A stretch of 64,000 bases of DNA from contig NZ_WJYA01000001.1 of assembly GCF_009709615.1 (NCBI RefSeq), forward strand, positions 62,001-126,000. The letters run 5' to 3'. Each line of letters starts with the position of its first letter. The first letter of the stretch is position 1. Origin of the DNA: Winogradskyella ouciana (GTDB taxonomy: Bacteria > Bacteroidota > Bacteroidia > Flavobacteriales > Flavobacteriaceae). Of this stretch, positions 1 to 7,129 are shown one piece after another. The notes beneath the pieces are model-generated. The model was not told the origin of the DNA and made no database searches. It was given only the letters and a program-made list of their open reading frames with translations. The position numbers and the translations under genes are program-made.

Positions 1-483
1 GTACTTAGACATAAAACGAGATTGTGTTTCATAGCTGTAAGTAATAACACTTCCAACTTTTACATTGGGTAAGACAAACTTTACTAAGGTGTAATTTTCA
101 TTTTCTTCTTCAAAAATGGCATCTTGGGTTAATTCAGTTTTCACTGTTTTACCATTTTCTAGATTATAGGTAGCGCCTCTTATTTTAAGAATTTTTTCTT
201 TAGAGGATTTGCCTTTATAAAGTTTTACTTCAACTTCACCACGTTCAATACCTTCTTTTCTTAGGATTTTTATTTTTTGCTCAAGCTGAAACCTAAGCCA
301 GAATGTTTCTTCATCAACAAAACTATTACCATAATCATATATGACCAATGCATTTGCAGTTGAATCTTTTGAATAAGATGTGTGCTCTAAGTCACTTTTA
401 GAAACCTGCATAGCTACATTGTAGTTTTGGGCAAAGCAAAATGAGGAAAAAAGAATTGTAAGCAGCGTAAATTTTAATTTCAT
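1..483 (-). CDS. DUF3857 (transglutaminase-like) family protein, N-terminal part
   Basis: This gene starts at 483 and runs off the left edge, so only about 161 N-terminal residues are visible. The start MKLKFTLLTILFSSFCFAQ is a Sec signal peptide with a likely cut before Q, leaving a mature start QNYNVAMQVSK. The following region resembles the beta-rich DUF3857 domain that precedes a transglutaminase-like domain in Bacteroidota envelope proteins; that second domain would lie outside the window. Its ATG overlaps the TGA stop of the upstream exonuclease gene by 4 bp (ATGA), which suggests translational coupling. The family is judged from overall resemblance only. Confidence 0.65.
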   Translation of the reverse strand, partial: MKLKFTLLTILFSSFCFAQNYNVAMQVSKSDLEHTSYSKDSTANALVIYDYGNSFVDEETFWLRFQLEQKIKILRKEGIERGEVEVKLYKGKSSKEKILKIRGATYNLENGKTVKTELTQDAIFEEENENYTLVKFVLPNVKVGSVITYSYETQSRFMSKY

Positions 484-1850
484 GCGTTTTGTAGTTCTAT
501 GATTTTTAGTCGTTTATTTCTGCGCATATAGCTCTGTATGATATGCTGTGTGTCCCTATTATTTTGCATCGGTGTGATAAGTGATTCAAGTATTTCGCGA
601 TTGTTTATCTGGTGATTAAGATCAAAAAAACCAATACCTTTAAAAATACCATCTTCAATAAGTACTACACTTTTTTCATGCACATCTCTCCCCTTATCAA
701 TAAGTATCATGTCTTTATTATCATAACTATTTTTTAGGATGACTTCATTAGCTCTTTTGTTGTAATCTTCAGGTGTTTCACCACCTATGCAAGCACCATG
801 GCAACTTTCAATTCCATAATTAAAACAACTTGTTATAGATTTGTCTATGCCACAGAGTTTGTTACACAGCTCGTACACTTCAACCATTCTGTTAATAAAA
901 GAAATACCACTTTTTCTATTGGTGAACGTCGTTATTGGTTTTTCGTTAGGCTTAATATGACTAATCTTAAGATTAACGTATCCATTTTCATCAACAAAAC
1001 TATAAAGACCTTGAGTAAATCGATTACGTTTTAAAGCTCTATTTAATATAGGTTTGTTTTTCTTTATTTCTTCACTTTCCTTTAGGAGAGCAACGAGTTC
1101 ACTACCTGTTTTTTCATAAGTAACAGCATTGACCTGTACTTGTATTTTCTTCGATTTAGAATTTTTATTAGTAAAGTGTTGTATAATTCGTTTTCTAATG
1201 TTGTTACTCTTACCAATATATATAATATTGCCTTGCGCGTCATGGATATAGTATACTCCTGTATCGCTTGGCAAATCTTCTGTTATTTCTTTAAGATTCG
1301 GTGCTAATTTTGACTTCTGTTCAATTTTTACAGCATCCTTTATAATCTTTTTGCTAGTATCCTTATTCAACAACATTTTAAATAACTTCACAGTAGCCAT
1401 GGCATCGCCATTCGCCCTGTGCCTATCACTTACAGGTATACCTAGCGCTCGTGTCAGCTTACCTAAACTGTAGGATTCCATATCTGGCATGAGCTGTTGT
1501 GACAGTTCTACTGTGCAAAGTGTTTTGCGTTTAAAGGGAAAACCAAGACGTTTAAATTCTGTTTTAAGAATGCGATAATCAAAATCGGCATTATGAGCCA
1601 CGATGATGCAGTCTTCCGTGATTTCTACAATGCGTTTGGCGACTTCATAGAATTTAGGCGCATTTTTGAGCATGTTAGAATTTATACCTGTAAGATTAAC
1701 AACAAAGGGTTGAATTTCACGCTCAGGATTTACTAAGGAAATAAATTGATCGGTGACTTTATGACCATCAAATTGGTAAACTGCTATCTCTGTGATACCT
1801 TCTTCATTATACTTACCACCTGTGGTTTCTATGTCTAGTATTGCGTATAT
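480..1850 (-). CDS. DnaQ-like exonuclease fused to a UvrC-like GIY-YIG domain, non-ATG start
   Basis: The N-terminal DEDD 3'-5' exonuclease has Exo I in YAILDIETTGG, a later AHNADFDYR segment and the HRANGDA Exo III segment. From roughly residue 200 (YYIHDAQGNIIYIGKSNNIRK) a GIY-YIG domain follows, as in UvrC or Cho. Such fusions are common in Bacteroidota and are probably repair nucleases. The first ATG (1673) lies about 60 codons inside the exonuclease domain and would remove Exo I. The reading frame stays open upstream to 1868 with no ATG, GTG or TTG, so the start is most likely ATA at 1850 or ATT at 1853, where homologues begin with Met-Tyr-Ala-Ile. That gives 456-457 aa. The stop overlaps the next gene's start. 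Confidence 0.85.
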   Translation of the reverse strand: MYAILDIETTGGKYNEEGITEIAVYQFDGHKVTDQFISLVNPEREIQPFVVNLTGINSNMLKNAPKFYEVAKRIVEITEDCIIVAHNADFDYRILKTEFKRLGFPFKRKTLCTVELSQQLMPDMESYSLGKLTRALGIPVSDRHRANGDAMATVKLFKMLLNKDTSKKIIKDAVKIEQKSKLAPNLKEITEDLPSDTGVYYIHDAQGNIIYIGKSNNIRKRIIQHFTNKNSKSKKIQVQVNAVTYEKTGSELVALLKESEEIKKNKPILNRALKRNRFTQGLYSFVDENGYVNLKISHIKPNEKPITTFTNRKSGISFINRMVEVYELCNKLCGIDKSITSCFNYGIESCHGACIGGETPEDYNKRANEVILKNSYDNKDMILIDKGRDVHEKSVVLIEDGIFKGIGFFDLNHQINNREILESLITPMQNNRDTQHIIQSYMRRNKRLKIIELQNA

Positions 1851-1919
1851 AATTCTAAAATTGGGAGTTTACTAATAAAGCACTAAGTTAAAAAAGTAAA
1901 TGCTATCCGTATAAGAATA

Positions 1920-2588
1920 TTAATTATAATTTCTAGCTCCAAAGATGCTGCTTCCAACTCTGATCATATTACTGCCGCAATCAATAGCTAACTGGTAGTC
2001 ACCGCTCATGCCCATAGATATAGTTTGCAGTTGGCAGTTTTTTGTTTGCAGTGGTTTTAGCGCATCAAAGGTGGACTTTAAAAACTTAAATTCACTTTCT
2101 ACTTGTTTCATGTCATCTGTAAATGTCGCCATTCCCATGAGGCCAACAATCCTAATATTTTTTAATTCTGAAAATGCTTCAGATTGAAGTAGGGAAGAAG
2201 CATCCTTAGCTGACATCCCAAATTTGCTATCTTCTTCAGCAATTTTAATTTGAAGTAAACAATCTATAACCCTATCATGACTTTTAGCTCTTTTGTTGAT
2301 CTCTTTCAATAGTTTGAAGCTATCTACACCATGAATTAAACTCACAAACTCCGCCATATACTTCACCTTGTTACGTTGTACATGACCAATCATGTGCCAT
2401 TCAACATCCTTTGGTATGTCCTCATACTTATCAGCCATTTCCTGAATTTTGTTTTCTCCAAAAATACGCTGACCTGCGTTGTAAGCTTCCATTAAATCAC
2501 TAACGGGTTTAGTTTTTGAAACGGCCACAAGAGTGACGTCTTCTGGTATGCTTGATTTTATATTTTGTAAGTTCTCTTTAATACTCAT
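1920..2588 (-). CDS. yggS: YggS/PROSC family PLP homeostasis protein
   Basis: This is a 222-aa single-domain alanine racemase-like fold protein that binds pyridoxal 5'-phosphate and buffers its supply. The PLP lysine is in the motif VAVSKTKP near residue 25. FGENKIQEM, WHMIGHVQRNK and the C-terminal SMGMSGDYQLAI and IRVGSSIFG motifs are all present. Length is normal for the family. Its start overlaps the end of the DUF1015 gene by 11 bp, so the two are probably one transcription unit. A stretch near residues 178-189 (LQTKNCQLQ) is encoded by a 7-base periodic repeat and looks like an inserted, tolerated variable loop. Confidence 0.93.
   Translation of the reverse strand: MSIKENLQNIKSSIPEDVTLVAVSKTKPVSDLMEAYNAGQRIFGENKIQEMADKYEDIPKDVEWHMIGHVQRNKVKYMAEFVSLIHGVDSFKLLKEINKRAKSHDRVIDCLLQIKIAEEDSKFGMSAKDASSLLQSEAFSELKNIRIVGLMGMATFTDDMKQVESEFKFLKSTFDALKPLQTKNCQLQTISMGMSGDYQLAIDCGSNMIRVGSSIFGARNYN
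2022..2056 (-). repeat. Heptad tandem array inside yggS
   Basis: Read on the minus strand, the coding DNA keeps a 7-base register: units ACTGCAA, ACAAAAA, ACTGCCA, ACTGCAA, then ACTATAT. Because 7 is not a multiple of 3, the peptide is not repetitive. The units start with ACT like the intergenic arrays at 3826-3860, 4251-4327, 12824-12912 and 52573-52607. Confidence 0.6.
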
Positions 2589-3816
2589 AAATTGTTATTC
2601 CGCTTCTTAGTTTAGGTAATATATAAGTGCTTTTTGGTGGCATTTTTAAGCCTTCGTCAGCAATTTGCTTCATTTGTTCAACATTAGATGGGCACATACC
2701 AAAACCAACCACAAAGGCGCCACTGTCCACACTGCTTTTTATGGTAATCATCTCGTGCTGACCATTGACATACTCTATGCGATTGTCATTACGAAGATCT
2801 TCAATACCTAAAATGGGTTGCAATATAGTTTTGTATAATAATTGTGCATCTAACTCATCTAAAGCGTTGTTGAACTGGTAATTGGTCTTCCTTAAATATA
2901 AAGAATAAAACTCACCATCTAAGTACATGCTAAAATGATGAGGTTTAGAAGGTTTGTATGGCATAATACCTCTGTTTTCTATTCGATAACACTCATCTAG
3001 TTTTATAAGAAACTCTTCTTTAGTAAGTCCATTTAAATCGGTAACCAACCGGTTAAATTCATGAATGACCAAATCCGATTCCGGAATTAAATACGACATA
3101 AAGAAATTATAAGACTCACTTCCATCATGGTTCGAGTTCTTTTCTTTTTCGTCTTTATACAATAAATACGATGAGGCAGATCTATGATGACCATCTGCTA
3201 TGTAAATGGTTTCCATTTGTTCAAACTCACCTTGAATTGTCCTAATGGTATCTTCATTATCAATTTTCCAGAGATAATGCGTATCTCTGTAGGTCATTGT
3301 AAACTCGAAAATGGCATGACCTTTTTGAGTATTTTTAATTATGGAAGAAATTAAATCATTGTCTGGGTAGGTGAGGAGTACTGGCTCTGCATTAAAACCA
3401 ACGGTTTTAAGGTAGGTTTTAAAGGTTTGCTCACGTTTGGCAATGGTATCTTCGTGTTTTTTAATGACATCATTTTCGTAATCCTCAGCACTTGTTGCAG
3501 CGATAATGCCGTTAAATTCTTGTCCGTGTCTATTTACGATTTTATAGACATACAGTGAAGGTTTTTTTTCTTGAACAAATACACCATCTTCCTTAAATTC
3601 CTCGTAGCGATTTTTTACCAACCTATACCGTTCCTTCCCGATGACTTCTTGGGCATACTTATAGCCAGGATTTACAATATGAAGAAAACTATAAGGATTA
3701 TAATCCATTCGAGATTCGCGTTCATCTACTGTGTAACTCTGGTAAGGACGCGCCGCAACCAAGCCAACTATGGCTCTTGTTGGTTTAACTGCTTTAAATG
3801 GAATTATTTTGGCCAT
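2578..3816 (-). CDS. DUF1015 family protein
   Basis: This 412-aa cytoplasmic protein has no signal peptide. It carries the family features: N-terminal MAKIIPFKAVKPTR with a V-A-A-R-P-Y segment, NPYSFLHIVNP, and the conserved YIADGHHRSASSY motif near residue 205, followed by a C-terminal alpha/beta region. The biochemical role of DUF1015 proteins is not established; a kinase or HipA-like link has been suggested for some. In Bacteroidota it often sits near serine-biosynthesis genes, but here it is coupled to yggS with an 11-bp overlap. Confidence 0.88.
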   Translation of the reverse strand: MAKIIPFKAVKPTRAIVGLVAARPYQSYTVDERESRMDYNPYSFLHIVNPGYKYAQEVIGKERYRLVKNRYEEFKEDGVFVQEKKPSLYVYKIVNRHGQEFNGIIAATSAEDYENDVIKKHEDTIAKREQTFKTYLKTVGFNAEPVLLTYPDNDLISSIIKNTQKGHAIFEFTMTYRDTHYLWKIDNEDTIRTIQGEFEQMETIYIADGHHRSASSYLLYKDEKEKNSNHDGSESYNFFMSYLIPESDLVIHEFNRLVTDLNGLTKEEFLIKLDECYRIENRGIMPYKPSKPHHFSMYLDGEFYSLYLRKTNYQFNNALDELDAQLLYKTILQPILGIEDLRNDNRIEYVNGQHEMITIKSSVDSGAFVVGFGMCPSNVEQMKQIADEGLKMPPKSTYILPKLRSGITIYEY

Positions 3817-3825
3817 GCATTTAAT

Positions 3826-3860
3826 ATCAAGTGTGGAGTGTAAAGTGTAAAGTATGAAGT
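3826..3860 (-). repeat. ACT-heptad array downstream of the four-helix-bundle gene
   Basis: Five 7-base units in perfect register. On the plus strand they are ATCAAGT, GTGGAGT, GTAAAGT, GTAAAGT and ATGAAGT; on the minus strand each begins with ACT (ACTTCAT, ACTTTAC, ACTTTAC, ACTCCAC, ACTTGAT). The array ends 11 bp from the stop codon of the 3872-4237 gene. Confidence 0.75.
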
Positions 3861-3871
3861 ATTGTTTTATA

Positions 3872-4237
3872 TTAGTTTGAACCGAATTTTTTAGGATTTA
3901 ATATCATGTAGTTTAAAAGTTTAGCGACTTCTTCTGATGCTTCATATAGTTCTTTAAATTGCTCTTTAGAAATATACTCGCACGCTAGAGCAAATTCCAA
4001 CCATGTTTGGGTTTCTCCATTTTCTGCGTCGCTGTCTGTAAGTTTACTGATAAAGTGTTTTTGATAACGTCTTTTTCTGTAGGATTCAGATAGATTAGCA
4101 CAAACACTTCGAGAGGAACGCCTAACTTGGTCTGTTAGAGAATAGGTTTCTTCTTTTGGAAAAGATTTTGAAATATGATAAATATCCATAGCCAATTTGA
4201 ACCCTTTTTTATAAGCCAATAAATCTTGAACCTTCAT
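3872..4237 (-). CDS. Four helix bundle protein (23S rRNA IVP / S23 family)
   Basis: This 121-aa all-helical protein matches the four-helix-bundle family first seen as ORFs in 23S rRNA intervening sequences. Visible hallmarks are KVQDLLAYKKGFKLAMDIY at the start, FPKEETYSLTDQVRRSS, then SVCANLSESYRKR and a C-terminal LLNYMILN. Relatives include the Avd accessory protein of diversity-generating retroelements, so nucleic-acid contact is plausible, but no function is established for stand-alone members. There is no reverse transcriptase or rRNA gene here. The gene is bracketed within 11-13 bp by heptanucleotide arrays of opposite orientation, which is unusual and suggests a cassette. Confidence 0.9.
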   Translation of the reverse strand: MKVQDLLAYKKGFKLAMDIYHISKSFPKEETYSLTDQVRRSSRSVCANLSESYRKRRYQKHFISKLTDSDAENGETQTWLEFALACEYISKEQFKELYEASEEVAKLLNYMILNPKKFGSN

Positions 4238-4250
4238 GATTAAATATAAT

Positions 4251-4327
4251 ACTTTTCACTAGACACTAGACACTAGACACTAGACACTAGACACTAGACA
4301 CTAGACACTAGACACTTATCACTTTAC
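4251..4327 (+). repeat. ACT-heptad array upstream of the four-helix-bundle gene, running into the hbd stop codon
   Basis: Eleven 7-base units in register: ACTTTTC, eight copies of ACTAGAC, ACTTATC and ACTTTAC. The last two overlap the final codons and TGA stop of the hbd gene (stop 4319-4321). Its orientation is opposite to the array at 3826-3860. Eight CTAG tetranucleotides in a row are striking, since CTAG is rare in many bacterial genomes. Confidence 0.9.
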
Positions 4328-5209
4328 AAACTGCTTAGAGACTTTCTCTGCCTTTCGACTTTCAGAATAATCATAAAAACCTTCACCAGATTTAACACCT
4401 AGTTTGCCAGCCTGAACCATATTAACTAATAATGGACAAGGTGCGTATTTAGGATTTTTAAATCCATCGTACATTACATTCAAAATTGATAAACATACAT
4501 CAAGACCTATGAAATCCGCCAACTGTAATGGGCCCATTGGATGTGCCATACCTAGCTTCATAACGGTATCAATCTCTTCAACACCTGCAACTCCGTTGTA
4601 AAGTGTTTCAATAGATTCGTTGATCATTGGCATTAAAATACGATTGGCTACAAATCCAGGATAATCATTAACTTCCGTTGGGATTTTACCTAAGGTTTTA
4701 GATAAATCCATAATGGTTTTTGTGACTTCGTCACTTGTATTATAACCACGAATGATTTCTACCAATTTCATTATTGGTACTGGGTTCATAAAGTGCATCC
4801 CGATAACCTTTTCTGGTCTAGAGGTTGCAGCTGCTATTTGTGTAATGGAAATGGAAGACGTGTTCGTTGCCAAGATGGTATCTTCACCACAAATGTCATC
4901 TAGTTGCTTAAAGATTTTGAGTTTGAGGTCTACGTTTTCGGTTGCAGCTTCTACAACCAAATCGACATTCTGTACTCCAGATCCTGAATCGGTAAACGTT
5001 TCTATGTTACCAAGGGTTTCTGATTTGTCAGCTTCAGAAATTTTTTCTTTAGCAACCATTCTATCAAGATTTTTAGAAATGGTAGCCATGCCTTTTTCTA
5101 GTGAAGCTTCACTAATATCAATAAGGTTAACTTTAAATCCAGATTGAGCAAAAGTGTGGGCAATTCCGTTTCCCATTGTTCCTGCTCCTATTACTGCTAT
5201 GTTTTTCAT
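4319..5209 (-). CDS. hbd: 3-hydroxybutyryl-CoA dehydrogenase (3-hydroxyacyl-CoA dehydrogenase family)
   Basis: This 296-aa enzyme oxidises or forms 3-hydroxyacyl-CoA using NAD(P). The N-terminal Rossmann fold has the dinucleotide motif IGAGTMGNGIA. ATNTSSISIT and the catalytic histidine in GMHFMNPVPIMKLVEI follow, then the C-terminal helical dimer domain with YPGFVANRILMPMINE. Length is that of the short, monofunctional FadB-like enzymes of butyrate, PHB or phenylacetate metabolism; the physiological pathway is not clear from its neighbours. The last codons lie within a heptad repeat array. Confidence 0.93.
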   Translation of the reverse strand: MKNIAVIGAGTMGNGIAHTFAQSGFKVNLIDISEASLEKGMATISKNLDRMVAKEKISEADKSETLGNIETFTDSGSGVQNVDLVVEAATENVDLKLKIFKQLDDICGEDTILATNTSSISITQIAAATSRPEKVIGMHFMNPVPIMKLVEIIRGYNTSDEVTKTIMDLSKTLGKIPTEVNDYPGFVANRILMPMINESIETLYNGVAGVEEIDTVMKLGMAHPMGPLQLADFIGLDVCLSILNVMYDGFKNPKYAPCPLLVNMVQAGKLGVKSGEGFYDYSESRKAEKVSKQFVK

Positions 5210-5222
5210 TTATAATGTATTT

Positions 5223-5376
5223 GTCATTGCGAGACTTTTCTAAAGTCGTGGCAATCTGTTTGTATAATAATTTAAAATAAAAATTGAGTTTCAATTAAAA
5301 AGATTACTTCAGTCATTGGCTACGCCATATACTTTCAATCAAAATATATTTTAATCTCAGTAATCTTCGTAATGAC
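5223..5376. repeat. Composite palindromic element (GTCATT...AATGAC family), copy A
   Basis: The element begins GTCATTGCGA and ends TCGTAATGAC. The left half has the hairpin GACTTT-tct-AAAGTC (5233-5247) followed by GGCAATCT. The right half is bounded by AGATTACT (5301-5308) and AGTAATCT (5359-5366). It fills the gap between hbd and the oxidoreductase gene. Confidence 0.6.
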
Positions 5377-5384
5377 GTCTTGTT

Positions 5385-6344
5385 TTAAAACTGATTTATA
5401 ATCATATTCGCTACACGCAAAGCTTCAGTGCCATCGTGTAAAGTCACTACTGGCTTGGTGTTGTTGTTAATCGCATCTGCAAAAGTTTCGAGCTCGTCTA
5501 AAATGGCGTTGTTGTTTTCAATTTCAGGATTGTCAAAATAGATTTGCTTTTTTACACCTTCTGCATTTTGAAGAATCATATCAAAATCTCCAGGGTCTTC
5601 TGGTGCATCCTTCATTTTAACGACTTCACATTTCTTTTCAAGAAAATCAACCGAGATATAGGCATCCTTTTGAAAGAATCTTGTTTTACGCATATTTTTT
5701 AGTGAAATACGACTTGCGGTAAGATTGGCAACACAACCATTTTTAAATTCAATGCGTGCATTGGCAATATCAGGTGTTTCACTAACAACAGAAACTCCAC
5801 TGGCAGAAATATGCTTTACAGGCGAATTTACCACACTAAGGATAATATCAATATCATGAATCATTAAATCCAATACCACTGGCACATCAGTACCACGAGG
5901 ATTAAACTCAGCCAAACGATGGGTTTCAATAAACATCGGATTTTCAATCTTATCCTTTACACCAATAAATGCAGGATTGAAACGCTCTACATGACCAACC
6001 TGTCCTTTAACTCCGTGTTCGGCAACCAATGTTCTAATGGTTTCGGCTTCTTCAACCGTATTGGTAATGGGTTTCTCTATAAATATGTGCTTTCCTTTTT
6101 TAATGGCTTTTTTGGAACAATCGTAATGTGAAAGGGTAGGAGTTACAATATCTACAACATCAACAGCATCTATTAAATCATCAATGGAATCAAAATACGT
6201 GTAACCGTACTCTTCTACAACTCGTTTGGCATTTTCTGGGTCAGCATCATAAAAACCTACAAGCTCATATTTTGTAGATTGTTTTAGTAGTCTAAGATGA
6301 ATTTTACCAAGGTGACCAGCACCAAGAACACCAGCTTTTAGCAT
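5385..6344 (-). CDS. Gfo/Idh/MocA family NAD(P)-dependent oxidoreductase
   Basis: This 319-aa two-domain oxidoreductase has an N-terminal Rossmann domain with the nucleotide motif GVLGAGHLGKIHLRLL. Then come VDIVTPTLSHYD and the family motif GKHIFIEKPIT, whose lysine is catalytic. The C-terminal alpha/beta substrate domain contains VLDLMIHDIDIIL with the usual histidine. The substrate is probably a sugar or a UDP-sugar, but nothing in sequence or context fixes it. It is divergent from pcm across a 143-bp promoter region. Confidence 0.9.
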   Translation of the reverse strand: MLKAGVLGAGHLGKIHLRLLKQSTKYELVGFYDADPENAKRVVEEYGYTYFDSIDDLIDAVDVVDIVTPTLSHYDCSKKAIKKGKHIFIEKPITNTVEEAETIRTLVAEHGVKGQVGHVERFNPAFIGVKDKIENPMFIETHRLAEFNPRGTDVPVVLDLMIHDIDIILSVVNSPVKHISASGVSVVSETPDIANARIEFKNGCVANLTASRISLKNMRKTRFFQKDAYISVDFLEKKCEVVKMKDAPEDPGDFDMILQNAEGVKKQIYFDNPEIENNNAILDELETFADAINNNTKPVVTLHDGTEALRVANMIINQF

Positions 6345-6437
6345 GTTTTTCAGTTTTTAACAAAAATAGGCGTTTTGAATCAGAAATTTAAAAAAGAAAA
6401 TATAAAATACTGTGAATTCAATAATTCAAATTTAGGA

Positions 6438-6468
6438 TTGGATTTTGCTTTTCTTTCAATTAATTTAG
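6438..6468 (+). promoter_or_regulatory. Candidate promoter for pcm
   Basis: TTG (6438-6440), 20-bp spacer, TAATTTAG (6461-6468), close to the Bacteroidota consensus TTG-N19-TAnnTTTG. It lies 19 bp before the TTG start codon. Match is imperfect. Confidence 0.4.
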
Positions 6469-6487
6469 CGAGAAACTAAACTAAGAT

Positions 6488-7129
6488 TTGAAAGATACAT
6501 TTAAGCATCAAGGGATGCGACAGCAATTGGTTGAAACTCTGATAACAAAGGGAATTAAGGATGAAGCGGTTTTAAAAGCTATTGGTAAAATTCCAAGGCA
6601 CTTGTTTATGGATTCTGGATTTATAGACCATGCTTATGTCGATAAAGCGTTTCCTATTGCTGCAGATCAAACTATTTCCCAACCTTATACGGTTGCTTTT
6701 CAGTCGGAATTGTTACAAGTAAAGCCTGGTGATAAAGTTTTGGAAATCGGAACAGGAAGTGGTTATCAATGTGCTGTATTGATTGAGCTTGGAGCTAAAG
6801 TTTATAGTATTGAACGACAACAAGAGCTATTCAAAAAAACCTCTAAATTCTTACCAAAAATAGGCTATAGAGCAAAAAAGCTCATTTTTGGAGATGGCTA
6901 CAAAGGTTTGCCTGAAGAAGCACCGTTTGATAGTATTATTGTTACGGCTGGTGCACCATTTGTGCCTAAACCATTATTGAGCCAGTTAGCAATTAACGGA
7001 CGCTTAGTAATTCCTGTTGGTGATGACGTGCAAGTCATGACCTTATTTATTAGAAAAGGTCCAAAGGAATTTGAAAAACATGAGCTTGGCGAGTTCCGAT
7101 TTGTACCCTTGCTAGAGGATAAAAATTAA
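6488..7129 (+). CDS. pcm: Protein-L-isoaspartate O-methyltransferase
   Basis: This enzyme methylates isoaspartyl residues of damaged proteins with S-adenosylmethionine. It has 213 aa with family motifs IPRHLFMDSGFIDHAYVD, AADQTISQPYTVAFQ, the SAM-binding VLEIGTGSGYQCAVL, and PFDSIIVTAGAPFVP. The start is TTG at 6488 (KDTFKHQGMRQQL follows), which matches where homologues begin; no ATG is suitably placed. The gene converges on the peptidase gene, and the two stop codons overlap within TTAA. Confidence 0.95.
   Translation: MKDTFKHQGMRQQLVETLITKGIKDEAVLKAIGKIPRHLFMDSGFIDHAYVDKAFPIAADQTISQPYTVAFQSELLQVKPGDKVLEIGTGSGYQCAVLIELGAKVYSIERQQELFKKTSKFLPKIGYRAKKLIFGDGYKGLPEEAPFDSIIVTAGAPFVPKPLLSQLAINGRLVIPVGDDVQVMTLFIRKGPKEFEKHELGEFRFVPLLEDKN

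Noticed and set aside
4251-4327. Regular repeats that might suggest a CRISPR array
   Set aside because: Units are 7 bases with no unique spacers between them, and there are no cas genes.
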